Source of the DNA: Acetobacteraceae bacterium
GTDB taxonomy: Bacteria > Pseudomonadota > Alphaproteobacteria > Acetobacterales > Acetobacteraceae
DNA: 5,666 bases
Direction: 5' to 3'
Assembly (NCBI GenBank): GCA_030044345.1
Contig: JASHVY010000018.1
Coordinates: 1 to 5,666, forward strand
The position numbers and the translations under genes are program-made. Below the pieces are notes generated by a model, which worked only from the letters and a program-made list of their open reading frames with translations, searched no databases and was not told the origin of the DNA. Below, in pieces: positions 1 to 5,640 of this stretch. The stretch's first letter is position 1, and every line of letters begins with the position of its first letter.

Positions 1-1119
1 TATGCGGCGGACCGCATGCGGTATCGTCGGGGTACCGAACTGAGCGGAGGCAATGCTCTGGTCGCACGTCTTCTCGTCAGCTTGCGGCGCCGACAGGTAG
101 CGATTTGGACGAAGGCGCCGCTCCACGAGTTGACTTTCGAAGATGGCCGCGTGACCGGCGGCCTAGTCGAAAGGTCAACCCGCTTAGTGCAGCTAAAAAC
201 CCGGCGCGGCGTTATATTGGCAACAGGAGGTTTCGCACATAGTCGAGGGCTTTGGGCCGAGCTGAGTGGCACCCACGTCCATACCCTCTCTCTGGCCCAT
301 CCCGACGTCACCGGCGACGGGATCAATATCGGCCGGCTCGCAGGCGCGTCCGTGGATGGCAATGTTGCGAGCCCGGGCTTCTGGACCCCGATATCGCTCT
401 TAACCGAAAAGACGGGAAAGCAGCTCCATGTTCCCTATGGCTGGCTGGATCGCGGGCGTCCGGGCATCATCGCGGTCGGACCGGATGGTCGCCGATTTGT
501 CAACGAATCGAATTCCTATCACGACATCTGCCTGGCAATGTTCGAAAACGGATATCCGAACGATGACCGGTTTTTCTTCGTTTGCGATCACGATTTTATC
601 TTGAAGCGTGGGATGGGTCATATTCTGCCTTGGCCCTGGACCCTTGGGATCGGCAAGTATCGACGCCTCGGATACATCCAAACCAGCTTGACCATTAGAG
701 ATCTGGCACGGCAGATCCGTGTTGATCCTGACGCGCTGGAAGCAACCGTCGCACGGCATAACAGCTACGCCGCGACAGGCGTCGACCCGGAATTTGGACG
801 CGGCCAGTCGGCTTTCAACAGGACGCTCGGTGATCCGAGCATTGGAATCAAGAACCCCAACCTAGGGCCGATACGGAAGGCTCCCTTTGCCGCGTTGCGC
901 ATCATACCTGCTGCGCTGGGCACCGCCGTAGGTTTGAAAACCGATGCCGACGCCCGCGTCCTGGCGGCCACCGGCCGCCCGGTGCAAAACCTTTTCGCAT
1001 GCGGAAATGATATGACATCACCTATGCGAGGGTTCTATCCAGGAGCCGGCATCACAATCGGTCCAGCTATCGTCTTCGCCTACCGCGCTGTAAATGCGAT
1101 TCTCGGAAGTAGCAGTTGA
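1..1119 (+). CDS. FAD-dependent oxidoreductase, 3-ketosteroid dehydrogenase/fumarate reductase flavoprotein type (5' partial)
   Basis: The frame is open from base 1 to the TGA at 1117-1119, so the true start lies upstream; the ATG at 16 is only an internal Met. Counting that Met as residue 1, the protein shows GNALVARLL (12-20), the ILATGGF segment typical of this flavoprotein family (67-73), PDGRRFVNES (156-165) and the C-terminal FAD-contacting segment NLFACGND...FYPGAGITIGP (325-350). The N-terminal GxGxxG dinucleotide fold expected before this point is outside the window. Family members oxidise or reduce C-C bonds next to carbonyl groups, for example steroid ring A delta-1 dehydrogenation, with FAD bound in the cytoplasm. 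Tyr168 and the Tyr341-PGA-Gly345 pattern resemble the catalytic Tyr and Tyr/Gly positions of 3-ketosteroid delta-1-dehydrogenases. That alignment is from memory, so the substrate is not established. The gene looks intact to its end and is followed only by IS remnants, so any operon partners must lie upstream. Confidence 0.85.
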   Translation, partial: YAADRMRYRRGTELSGGNALVARLLVSLRRRQVAIWTKAPLHELTFEDGRVTGGLVERSTRLVQLKTRRGVILATGGFAHSRGLWAELSGTHVHTLSLAHPDVTGDGINIGRLAGASVDGNVASPGFWTPISLLTEKTGKQLHVPYGWLDRGRPGIIAVGPDGRRFVNESNSYHDICLAMFENGYPNDDRFFFVCDHDFILKRGMGHILPWPWTLGIGKYRRLGYIQTSLTIRDLARQIRVDPDALEATVARHNSYAATGVDPEFGRGQSAFNRTLGDPSIGIKNPNLGPIRKAPFAALRIIPAALGTAVGLKTDADARVLAATGRPVQNLFACGNDMTSPMRGFYPGAGITIGPAIVFAYRAVNAILGSSS

Positions 1120-1246
1120 CCGGGACGGTCCCTACCCCACACGTTTTCGAAATTGGCACGTGACAGAAACTGAAAATAGTCGCCCGTGAAGAATGAGAAA
1201 AGCCTTTGGGAGCTCGGATGAGCCGCCAGATCGGTAGCCGCTGCGA

Positions 1247-1499
1247 TCATGTCGCTGCTGTCGGCGGTGGTTGAAAGTGCCAAGGCAAAAGCTCGTCGAG
1301 ACGATGGATGGGGTGCCCGTGCGCCATCCGATCAAGGACGGCGGAGAGATATGCCTCGGGATTAAGCCCGCAGAGTTTTGCGGACTCGAGGATAGTATAG
1401 ATGGCTGCATCCCACTCCCCACCGCGATCGGATCCCAGGAACAGAAAATTTTCGCGTTACTGCAATGCCTCTCAGCAGGCGCTCGGCGATGTTGTTGTG
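1247..1499 (-). pseudogene. IS66-family transposase (TnpC), frameshifted C-terminal fragment
   Basis: Read on the minus strand, 1499 to 1453 gives HNNIAERLLRGIAVTRK. This is the IS66 motif that carries the last catalytic Glu (AER). After a frame change at the A run (1452-1449), the protein continues as NFLFLGSDRGGEWDAAIY, then LNPEAYLSAVLDRMAHGHP and DELLPWHFQPPP, and ends at a TGA at 1249-1247. Restoring two A residues in the run would rejoin TRK to NFLFLG, so a 2-nt deletion is the likely lesion. The fragment is about 85 codons, whereas IS66 TnpC usually has about 500, so nearly all of the catalytic domain and the zinc-finger N-terminus are missing. Just upstream in the reading direction (above 1499) the homology stops abruptly: the residues before HNN are SQGT rather than the usual acidic lead-in. 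No IS66 terminal repeat is recognised in the 127 bp between this stop and the flavoprotein gene (1120-1246). Confidence 0.85.
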
Positions 1500-1617
1500 T
1501 GTGCCTTGAGAAGGTGCACCGCTCTCCCCGGTGGAAGTCCGGGCCGGCAAACTCTCGCTCCAGCCGGAAGCACTCGGGGCGGGTCAGGAGGCGACGAATG
1601 GCCTGAAGCACTTCGGG

Positions 1618-1638
1618 AAAAGGCCCCTATAGGGGGCC
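1618..1638 (-). terminator. Possible weak Rho-independent terminator (minus strand)
   Basis: On the minus strand GGCCCC (1638-1633) pairs with GGGGCC (1627-1622) around a 5-nt CTATA loop, followed directly by TTTT (1621-1618). It lies downstream of the IS21 istAB operon, outside the element, and could stop transcription leaving it. The T tract has only four residues, so this is tentative. The near-symmetric hairpin would also form in plus-strand RNA, but without a T tract. Confidence 0.3.
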
Positions 1639-1691
1639 AGCGGACCGTGCGGGTCGCAACGTGAGTGAACATTGAGCAGACCTCGAAACGG

Positions 1692-1695
1692 CCAA
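1692..1695. repeat. Target site duplication CCAA, left copy
   Basis: CCAA immediately precedes the element end TGTGCGG at 1696, and a second CCAA (4349-4352) immediately follows the other end. The shared word is CCAATGTG at 1692-1699 and 4349-4356. A 4-bp duplication fits if the element starts with TG, as IS21 members do. An 8-bp duplication is the alternative. Confidence 0.6.
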
Positions 1696-1765
1696 TGTGC
1701 GGATTCCAGTGATCTTGAACGGCTGAACCGTTTGATCATGAGCACCGGTTCCGGTGATCATGAAC
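1696..1765. repeat. IS21 terminal repeat region, istB-side end
   Basis: Plus-strand copies are ATTCCAGTGATCTTGAAC at 1703-1720 and GTTCCGGTGATCATGAAC at 1748-1765, with a degraded one (ACCGTTTGATCATGAG) at 1727-1742. They are inverted relative to the four-copy array at the other end and are less well conserved. Such multiple subterminal repeats are the sites where IstA binds to pair the element ends. Confidence 0.7.
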
Positions 1766-1845
1766 ATCCGCACGCGCTGACCTGGGGGGTGCTGGCGGGC
1801 GGGCGGAGGTCATGGCGGGTCGTTGCCACGGACGGTTGTTTCGTC

Positions 1846-2628
1846 TCACCTCTCCCTGCTGTTCGTCAAGCTCGCGCTTTCGCCTTCGCCAGGAGGGTTG
1901 ACGGCCTGACGCTTGCGCAGGCTGGGCCCGTTAAGCTCGATTCGGTGGGCGCGGTGGACGACGCGATCGAGGATGGCGTCGCCCAGAGTGGGGTCCCCGA
2001 CAAGTTCGTGCCAGCGACCCACGGGGATTTGGCTGGTCACCAGCAACGAACCCTTCTCATACCGGTCATCGACGATTTCAAGGAGATCGCGTCGCTGCTC
2101 GGTGGTCAGCGGCTCCGGGCCCCAGTCGTCAATAATCAGCAGCCGGGTATGCTCGAGCGTGGTCAGCATCCGCGACAGCCTGCCCTCGCCTCGAGCGGTG
2201 CCCAGCTCGGCGAAGAGACGTGGGGCGCGTCGGTAGAGGACCGAGAAGCCCTCCCGGCAGGCCTTGTGGCCCAGGGCACAGGCCAACCATGACTTGCCGA
2301 CGCCGGTGGGGCCGGTGATGACAAGATGTTGGCTGCGACGGATCCACTCGCAGCCACCAAGCTTCTGGAACAGGGCACGGTCCAGACCGCGGGGAGTGCG
2401 GAAGTCGGGGTCCTCAATCACCGCGTTCTGGCGCAAGCGGGCCTGGCGAAGCCGTCGGCCGAGACGCTTGTTGTCGCGGGCGGTTGCTTCGCGATCAACC
2501 AGCAGGCCGAGCCAGTCCTCGCGGGTGATATCAGCATCGGTCGCGTTGGCCTGCATCTCGAGAAAGGCCTCGGCCATAGCGGCCATGCCGAGGGTGCGCA
2601 GGCGCTCGGCTAAGGGATGGGTCAGCAT
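1846..2628 (-). CDS. istB: IS21-family helper ATPase IstB
   Basis: IstB is an AAA+ ATPase that assembles on target DNA, remodels it and delivers it to the IstA transposase during IS21 transposition. From the ATG at 2628 the protein has 260 residues, the normal length for the family. It shows the Walker A motif GPTGVGKS (106-113), Walker B LLIIDDWG (163-170), a sensor-like TSQIP (198-202), and the C-terminal DAILDRVVHRAHRIEL segment typical of IstB. The ATG is preferred because AAAGGAGA lies just upstream and the protein then begins MLTHPLAERL, as in relatives. An in-frame TTG at 2643 would add five residues and overlap the istA stop. The gene follows istA in the same direction with no room for a separate promoter, so the two are probably co-transcribed and translationally coupled. 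All key ATPase motifs are intact. Confidence 0.95.
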   Translation of the reverse strand: MLTHPLAERLRTLGMAAMAEAFLEMQANATDADITREDWLGLLVDREATARDNKRLGRRLRQARLRQNAVIEDPDFRTPRGLDRALFQKLGGCEWIRRSQHLVITGPTGVGKSWLACALGHKACREGFSVLYRRAPRLFAELGTARGEGRLSRMLTTLEHTRLLIIDDWGPEPLTTEQRRDLLEIVDDRYEKGSLLVTSQIPVGRWHELVGDPTLGDAILDRVVHRAHRIELNGPSLRKRQAVNPPGEGESASLTNSRER

Positions 2629-2632
2629 TGTC

Positions 2633-2640
2633 TCTCCTTT
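2633..2640 (-). promoter_or_regulatory. istB ribosome binding site overlapping the istA stop
   Basis: AAAGGAGA on the minus strand lies 4 nt upstream of the istB ATG and shares its first base with the istA stop codon TGA (2642-2640). This position decides the istB start and suggests that ribosomes ending on istA reinitiate on istB. Confidence 0.7.
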
Positions 2641-4166
2641 CAATGGTAATAGCCGGGACCCCGAATGTTCTCGTGGAACAATCCGGGTTGCTCCGGTTCG
2701 GCAGTCTTTTTCTCCTGAGCATTCTTCAGGATCGCGGCGACCGAGCTGGAGGAGCGGGTCCCGAGCGCCCGCGAGCAGGCGGCATCCAGCCTCTCAGCGC
2801 CGTAGCGTTTCACCAGCCCGAGGATGCCGATGCAGGAGCGGAACCCCTGTTCAGGATGCGGGCGTGAACGAAGGATGATGCCGACCAGTGCCGCCGTGTC
2901 GTCGCCGACCGCCGCGGCCTCGCGCAGGATCCGTTCGTGGGTCCAGTCGCGATAACGCCGATGCGAGCTTGGCATATGTTCAGCAACTGTGGTCGGCCGA
3001 TGTGGCCGGAGGCTGCGCAGGTGGGTGGCGACCAGCTTGCCACGATGGAAGAGTTCCACCGTCTTCGCCGTGATGCGCGCTTCCACCTCTTCACGGAGCA
3101 GTCGGAACGGTACCGAGTAAAAATGTTTCTCGATCTCGACGTGGTAATCGAGTTTCACCCGGCAGCGCTTCCAGTCCGCATATTCGTATGGCGTCGGCGG
3201 CAACGGCTGGAGCGCGGGTCGGTCGATCTGCTCGTAGAGTGCCTGCCGGCTGGTCCCCCAGCCCCGCATCGGCCGCTCGTTCAGCGGCTCGACCAGTTCA
3301 CGGATCGCCTCGTTCCGCTCGGCCAGCGAGAAGAAGCGTCGGTTGCGCAGCCGCGCCAAGATCCAGCGCTGCACCACCTGGACCCCGACCTTGGCCTTGT
3401 CGCGTGGCTTGTATGGCCGCGCCGGGATCACCGCGGTCCCATAGTGCGCTGCCATGTCGGCGTAGGTGCGGTTGACCAGCGGCTCATAGAAGCCGGCACG
3501 CGTCATCCCGGCGCGCAGGTTGTCGCTGACAATTTGCCGCGGCACACCGCCGATAAACATCAGCATGGCCACGTGCGCAGCAATCCAGTCTGGCAGCGAC
3601 TGCCACCAGGTCGCCTCCGCGAAGATGTAGCTGGAGGCGCCGAGCACGGCGACGAAGATCTCGGCACGCCGGATCTCTCCGGTTGCCCCGTCGATCACCT
3701 CCATGCTGTGGCCGGCAAAATCGACAAAGACCCGCTCACCCGCCGTGTGCACTTGGCGCAACGTCGGCCGCAGCCGCCCAACCCACTCGCGGTAAAGATC
3801 GCAGAACCACGAGTAGCCGAACCCATTCTGAGCCCCCGGGCCGGTGCGATATTCTTCCCACAGCAGCGACAGCGTTACGTTCGGCCGGCGCAGCTCGCGG
3901 TGCACCGTCGCCCAATCCGGCAGCGGACGCCGCTCCGTCTCGACCTGCGGCGGCGGCGGATAAAGGAGAGCCTCGAGTTGCTCGTCGCTGAAGCCCTCGG
4001 GCAGCGGCCAACCAAGCCCGGCCAGCCGTGCCCGGCTCAGGTAGCTGTTGATCGCCCCAATGCTCAGCCCCACGCTACTCCCAATCGCCCGTTGGCTCAG
4101 CCTTTGGCCGAACCGCAACCGCAACACATCGCGTATCTTCCGCATCGACAATCTCTCGCCGGGCAT
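2640..4166 (-). CDS. istA: IS21-family transposase IstA, apparently lacking the catalytic Glu
   Basis: IstA is the DDE transposase that binds the IS21 ends and carries out strand cleavage and joining, with IstB bringing the target. From the ATG at 4166 it has 508 residues, a normal length. It shows an N-terminal helix-turn-helix region (about 22-52, LSQRAIGSSVGLSIGAINSY), then the RNase H-like core with VFVDFAG (Asp149) and IVSDNLRAG (Asp215), and a C-terminal domain ending near LGLVKRYGAERLDAACSRAL. After RPYKPRDKAKV the family normally continues EVGVQVVQRW, where E is the third catalytic residue. Here KAKV (to 260) is followed directly by GVQVVQRW. Two residues (Glu-Val) are thus missing, with the frame kept and no other Glu at that spot. 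The likely cause is loss of one GAGGTC unit in a GTC-rich run near plus-strand 3386-3392. The ATG start is preferred over an in-frame TTG at 4190 because AGGAAGGGGG (4180-4171) precedes it and MPGERLSMRKIR is the usual N-terminus. Assignment to the family is firm; inactivity is an inference. Confidence 0.93.
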   Translation of the reverse strand: MPGERLSMRKIRDVLRLRFGQRLSQRAIGSSVGLSIGAINSYLSRARLAGLGWPLPEGFSDEQLEALLYPPPPQVETERRPLPDWATVHRELRRPNVTLSLLWEEYRTGPGAQNGFGYSWFCDLYREWVGRLRPTLRQVHTAGERVFVDFAGHSMEVIDGATGEIRRAEIFVAVLGASSYIFAEATWWQSLPDWIAAHVAMLMFIGGVPRQIVSDNLRAGMTRAGFYEPLVNRTYADMAAHYGTAVIPARPYKPRDKAKVGVQVVQRWILARLRNRRFFSLAERNEAIRELVEPLNERPMRGWGTSRQALYEQIDRPALQPLPPTPYEYADWKRCRVKLDYHVEIEKHFYSVPFRLLREEVEARITAKTVELFHRGKLVATHLRSLRPHRPTTVAEHMPSSHRRYRDWTHERILREAAAVGDDTAALVGIILRSRPHPEQGFRSCIGILGLVKRYGAERLDAACSRALGTRSSSSVAAILKNAQEKKTAEPEQPGLFHENIRGPGYYH

Positions 4167-4170
4167 CCCG

Positions 4171-4180
4171 CCCCCTTCCT
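4171..4180 (-). promoter_or_regulatory. istA ribosome binding site
   Basis: The purine-rich AGGAAGGGGG on the minus strand sits 4 nt before the ATG at 4166; its AGGA core is about 10 nt away. It supports this ATG over the upstream TTG at 4190. I could not place a convincing -35/-10 promoter between 4181 and 4256. Confidence 0.5.
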
Positions 4181-4256
4181 CGCTGGGCAAAGGATCGGGA
4201 CTACCCTTGGTTGAAGACTGTCAGCAGCGGCGGCCCACCCTGACCTCCGGGACCGT

Positions 4257-4347
4257 GTTCACGATCACCGGAATCGATGTTCACGATCCACCGGAATGCG
4301 CGTTCAGGATCGACCGGAATGCGCGTTCACGATCCGCCGGAACGCGC
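4257..4347. repeat. IS21 terminal array: four tandem 22-23 bp repeats, istA-side end
   Basis: Four direct copies lie head to tail: 4257-4278 (22 bp), 4279-4301, 4302-4324 and 4325-4347 (23 bp each). Each begins GTTCA, then C or G, then GATC, and contains CCGGAA; the last three end in GCGC. The period is about two helical turns, so repeated protein binding would fall on one face of the DNA. These are expected to be IstA binding sites at the transposon end. The outward istA promoter region lies next to them, so IstA binding might also repress istAB; that last point is inference. Confidence 0.8.
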
Positions 4348-4348
4348 A

Positions 4349-4352
4349 CCAA
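4349..4352. repeat. Target site duplication CCAA, right copy
   Basis: This CCAA directly follows the IS21 end (…GCGCA at 4348) and matches the copy at 1692-1695. The direct repeat supports the element borders given for the IS21 insertion. Confidence 0.6.
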
Positions 4353-4388
4353 TGTGGGAGCCGACCCGCCACAATAACGGGAAAGGTC

Positions 4389-4415
4389 TGAACTTGCCCC
4401 GATTTCACGGACACC
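4389..4415. repeat. Terminal inverted repeat of a probable IS3-family element (single end)
   Basis: The plus strand reads TGAACTTGCCCCGATTTCAC followed by GGACACC. This TGAACT…CCCC…GGACACC layout is typical of IS3-family ends. It lies one base from the stop codon of the ORF fragment at 4417-4470, as expected for the right end of an IS3 element. The matching left end is not in the window. Confidence 0.55.
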
Positions 4416-4416
4416 G

Positions 4417-4470
4417 TTACGCGACCATGTCGGCCGCTGCCATTTGCTCCGGTGTGCGATATCCGCCTAC
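4417..4470 (-). pseudogene. Probable IS3-family transposase (OrfB), last ~18 codons only
   Basis: The minus strand encodes LVGGYRTPEQMAAADMVA followed by TAA at 4419-4417. A GYRTPEQ-like motif close to the C-terminus is common in IS3 OrfB proteins, and the adjoining terminal repeat supports the call. Everything upstream has been replaced by the IS110 fragment, whose own homology begins at 4471. The match is short, so the family call is moderate. Confidence 0.5.
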
Positions 4471-4908
4471 CAGGCGCTGCGCGGCGTTGCCTTCCTGACC
4501 GCGGCCACCTTTGTCGCCGAGATTGGCGACGTGCGCCGCTTCGACAGCCCACGCCAGCTGATGGCTTATCTTGGCCTTGTGCCCTCCGAAGCCTCCACTG
4601 GGGAACGCGTCCGGCGCGGTAGCATCACCAAAGCTGGGAACGGCCGGGCACGCCGTGTGCTCATCGAGGGCGCCTGGACCTACCGCTTCCCCGCCCGCAT
4701 GAGCCGGTTGCTGCAGGAACGGCAGGCAGGCTTGACGAAAGCGGTGTGCGACATCGCCTGGAAGGCCCAGGTCAGGCTTTGCGCCCGCTATCGCAAGCTG
4801 ATGGCGCGCGGCAAGCGCCAGTCCGTCATCACCGTGGCTATCGCCCTGGAAATGGCCGCCTTCCTTTGGGCAATCGGCCAAGAAGTGGAGCCGCACTGCG
4901 CCACCTGA
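4471..4908 (+). pseudogene. IS110-family transposase, C-terminal domain fragment
   Basis: From QALRGVAFLTAATFVAEIGD to the stop at 4906-4908 this is the C-terminal 'transposase IS116/IS110/IS902' domain. It contains RRFDSPRQLMAYLGLVPSE, the STGERVRRGSITKAGN segment that includes the Ser-rich active-site region of the family, and RDIAWKAQ-like (CDIAWKAQVRLCARY) and AAFLWAIGQEV segments near the end. The homology covers about 145 codons; full proteins have roughly 320-400, with an N-terminal RuvC-like DEDD domain that is absent here. In-frame codons before 4471 belong to the IS3 fragment, and the only nearby start (TTG at 4444) has no convincing ribosome site. IS110 enzymes use a bridge RNA from the element ends; no such region can be identified here. 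The 67 bp after the stop (4909-4975) hold nothing I recognise. Confidence 0.85.
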
Positions 4909-4975
4909 TCGCTCGCCGAATTGGCCAGCGTCTCATTCCACCTCAACCCCGGAGAATAGTCAGAACCGACATCAT

Positions 4976-5163
4976 TGTTGCGCAATGCTGGAAGCAGGGT
5001 CCCGGTGGGGAATTCTCGCACCAATTGTGTGGCCGATATCAATCGACGCCCGCTGACAGATCGAGGCAGCCCCGGACGAACACACGGAAATGCGGTACCC
5101 AACCCGCGTATCAGAGTCTGCAAACCGTCGTCTCAGCGACCCTGCTTCCTGCTCTGCGCAACA
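4976..5163. mobile_element. MITE-like 188-bp element with 26-bp inverted repeats
   Basis: The left arm (4976-5001) begins TGTTGCGCAATGC and ends GGAAGCAGGGTC. The right arm (5138-5163), reverse-complemented, begins TGTTGCGCAGAGC and ends GGAAGCAGGGTC. The arms match at 23 of 26 positions around a 136-bp interior with no recognisable gene. ATCAT (4971-4975) abuts the left arm and GTCAT (5164-5168) abuts the right arm, a possible but imperfect 5-bp target duplication. It could be a non-autonomous element moved by a transposase encoded elsewhere, or the leftover ends of an internally deleted IS. The interior is crossed by the reading frame trailing from the broken IS701 gene, which has no family similarity there. 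The 75 bp from 5164 to 5238 hold nothing I recognise. Confidence 0.55.
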
Positions 5164-5238
5164 GTCATTCCCTGCACAACTCCGGGAGTGTCGGAGATCG
5201 CCCTCTCGTGCCGAAAACCCTGGACAACGAACATCAGA

Positions 5239-5640
5239 ATTGATGATCTTTCCCGCGCTGCCCGTATACTGCCGCGCCACGCCGCACGATGCCTTGCCCT
5301 GCTTCAAAAATCCGGTCTCATCGACCACCAGCACCGCATCGTCATCGGCGAGGTGTTCAACCACATACCCCCGCACAAGATCGCGCAGCGCATCCGCATC
5401 CCACCCCAGCAGCTCCTGCTGCCGCCACGGACCAGGATCGCCGGCTGCCTCTGCCCGCATCCAGCCTGTCTTGCGCGGCTCGCCCCCAAGCAGCCCGTCC
5501 AGGAACAGCCCTGCGTTCATTGCCGTGCGTTCCTGCGCAAACAGCGACCGCATCCGCGCCTTCACATCCCGCAGCGATGACACCCACAATTCAAGCGTCG
5601 TCTCAATCGACGCAAAACCCGGTCGAGACTTCTGAATCAT
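5239..5640 (-). pseudogene. IS701-family (DDE) transposase, N-terminal fragment
   Basis: From the ATG at 5640 the protein reads MIQKSRPGFASIETTLELW and on, with GLFLDGLLGGEPRKTGWMRA, EAAGDPGPWRQQ, WDADALRD, VLVVDETGFLKQGK (first catalytic Asp at 107) and CGVARQYTGSAGKIIN (ending at 134). Relatives continue with a CQIGVF-like segment, but here homology stops at 5239. The frame then runs on into unrelated DNA, through the 188-bp inverted-repeat element, to a TGA at 4974-4972. About a third of the normal ~400-residue protein remains, so no active enzyme is expected. Relatives usually have extra residues such as RGR between LLG and WDADA; here LLG joins WDADA directly, a possible 9-bp in-frame deletion. 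The frame is also open upstream to the window edge, so a start outside the window, or the GTG at 5646, is not excluded. Confidence 0.85.

Larger units (their letters stand above)
1500..1695. other. Stretch without a confident gene; left half of the sequence interrupted by the IS21 element
   Basis: No family was recognised with confidence. One minus-strand frame is open over 1611-1500 (LQAIRRLLTRPECFRLERE and on), but it runs out of frame into the IS66 fragment and I cannot assign it. Another minus-strand frame reads PFRGLLNVHSRCDPHG, then PYRGLFPKCFRPFVAS, and then a stop. That frame joins without a break to the frame on the far side of the IS21 element (4415 down to 4353) if the element and one CCAA copy are removed. 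It resembles small uncharacterised ORFs I associate with IS-rich alphaproteobacterial DNA, which may not be real genes. Confidence 0.4.
1696..4348 (-). mobile_element. IS21-family insertion sequence, structurally complete
   Basis: The element is about 2.65 kb and carries istA then istB on the minus strand, the usual IS21 gene order. The outermost bases are TGTGCGGATTCC at 1696 (plus strand) and TGCGCGTTCCGG reading inward from 4348 (minus strand). Both begin with TG, as expected for the family. Each end carries several copies of a motif containing TTCCGG...GATC...GAAC: four regular copies at the istA end, and two good copies plus one degraded copy at the istB end. CCAA flanks both ends. The two genes show no stop codons or frameshifts, but IstA appears to lack its catalytic glutamate (see istA). 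The element sits inside older IS debris, so it is probably the most recent arrival here. Confidence 0.85.

Noticed and set aside
16..18. ATG considered as the start of the flavoprotein gene
   Set aside because: The frame is open back to base 1, and the conserved part of the family extends well upstream, including the FAD dinucleotide fold.
1122..1132. GGGAC-G-GTCCC palindrome just after the flavoprotein stop, considered as a terminator
   Set aside because: The stem is only 4-5 bp, the loop is too small, and no T tract follows.
1672..2292. Plus-strand open frame of 206 codons
   Set aside because: It runs antisense through the IS21 end and istB, whose Walker motifs establish the minus strand as coding.
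2937..4214. Long plus-strand open frame of 425 codons
   Set aside because: It is entirely antisense to istA, with Pro/Arg-rich low-complexity composition caused by the GC-rich codon positions, and has no family features.
4257..4347. Short regularly spaced repeats that could suggest a CRISPR array
   Set aside because: The copies are directly adjacent with no spacers, sit at the border of an IS21 element, and have inverted counterparts at the other end.
4444..4446. TTG considered as a start of a complete small IS110 protein
   Set aside because: Homology begins only at 4471, no ribosome site is evident, and the catalytic N-terminal domain is absent.
4417..4896. Minus-strand open frame of 159 codons
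   Set aside because: Most of it is antisense to the IS110 domain; only its last ~18 codons look real, as an IS3 tail.
4788..5123. Minus-strand ORF crossing the 188-bp element and the IS110 end
   Set aside because: Its C-terminal half is antisense to the IS110 domain and the rest shows no recognisable family.
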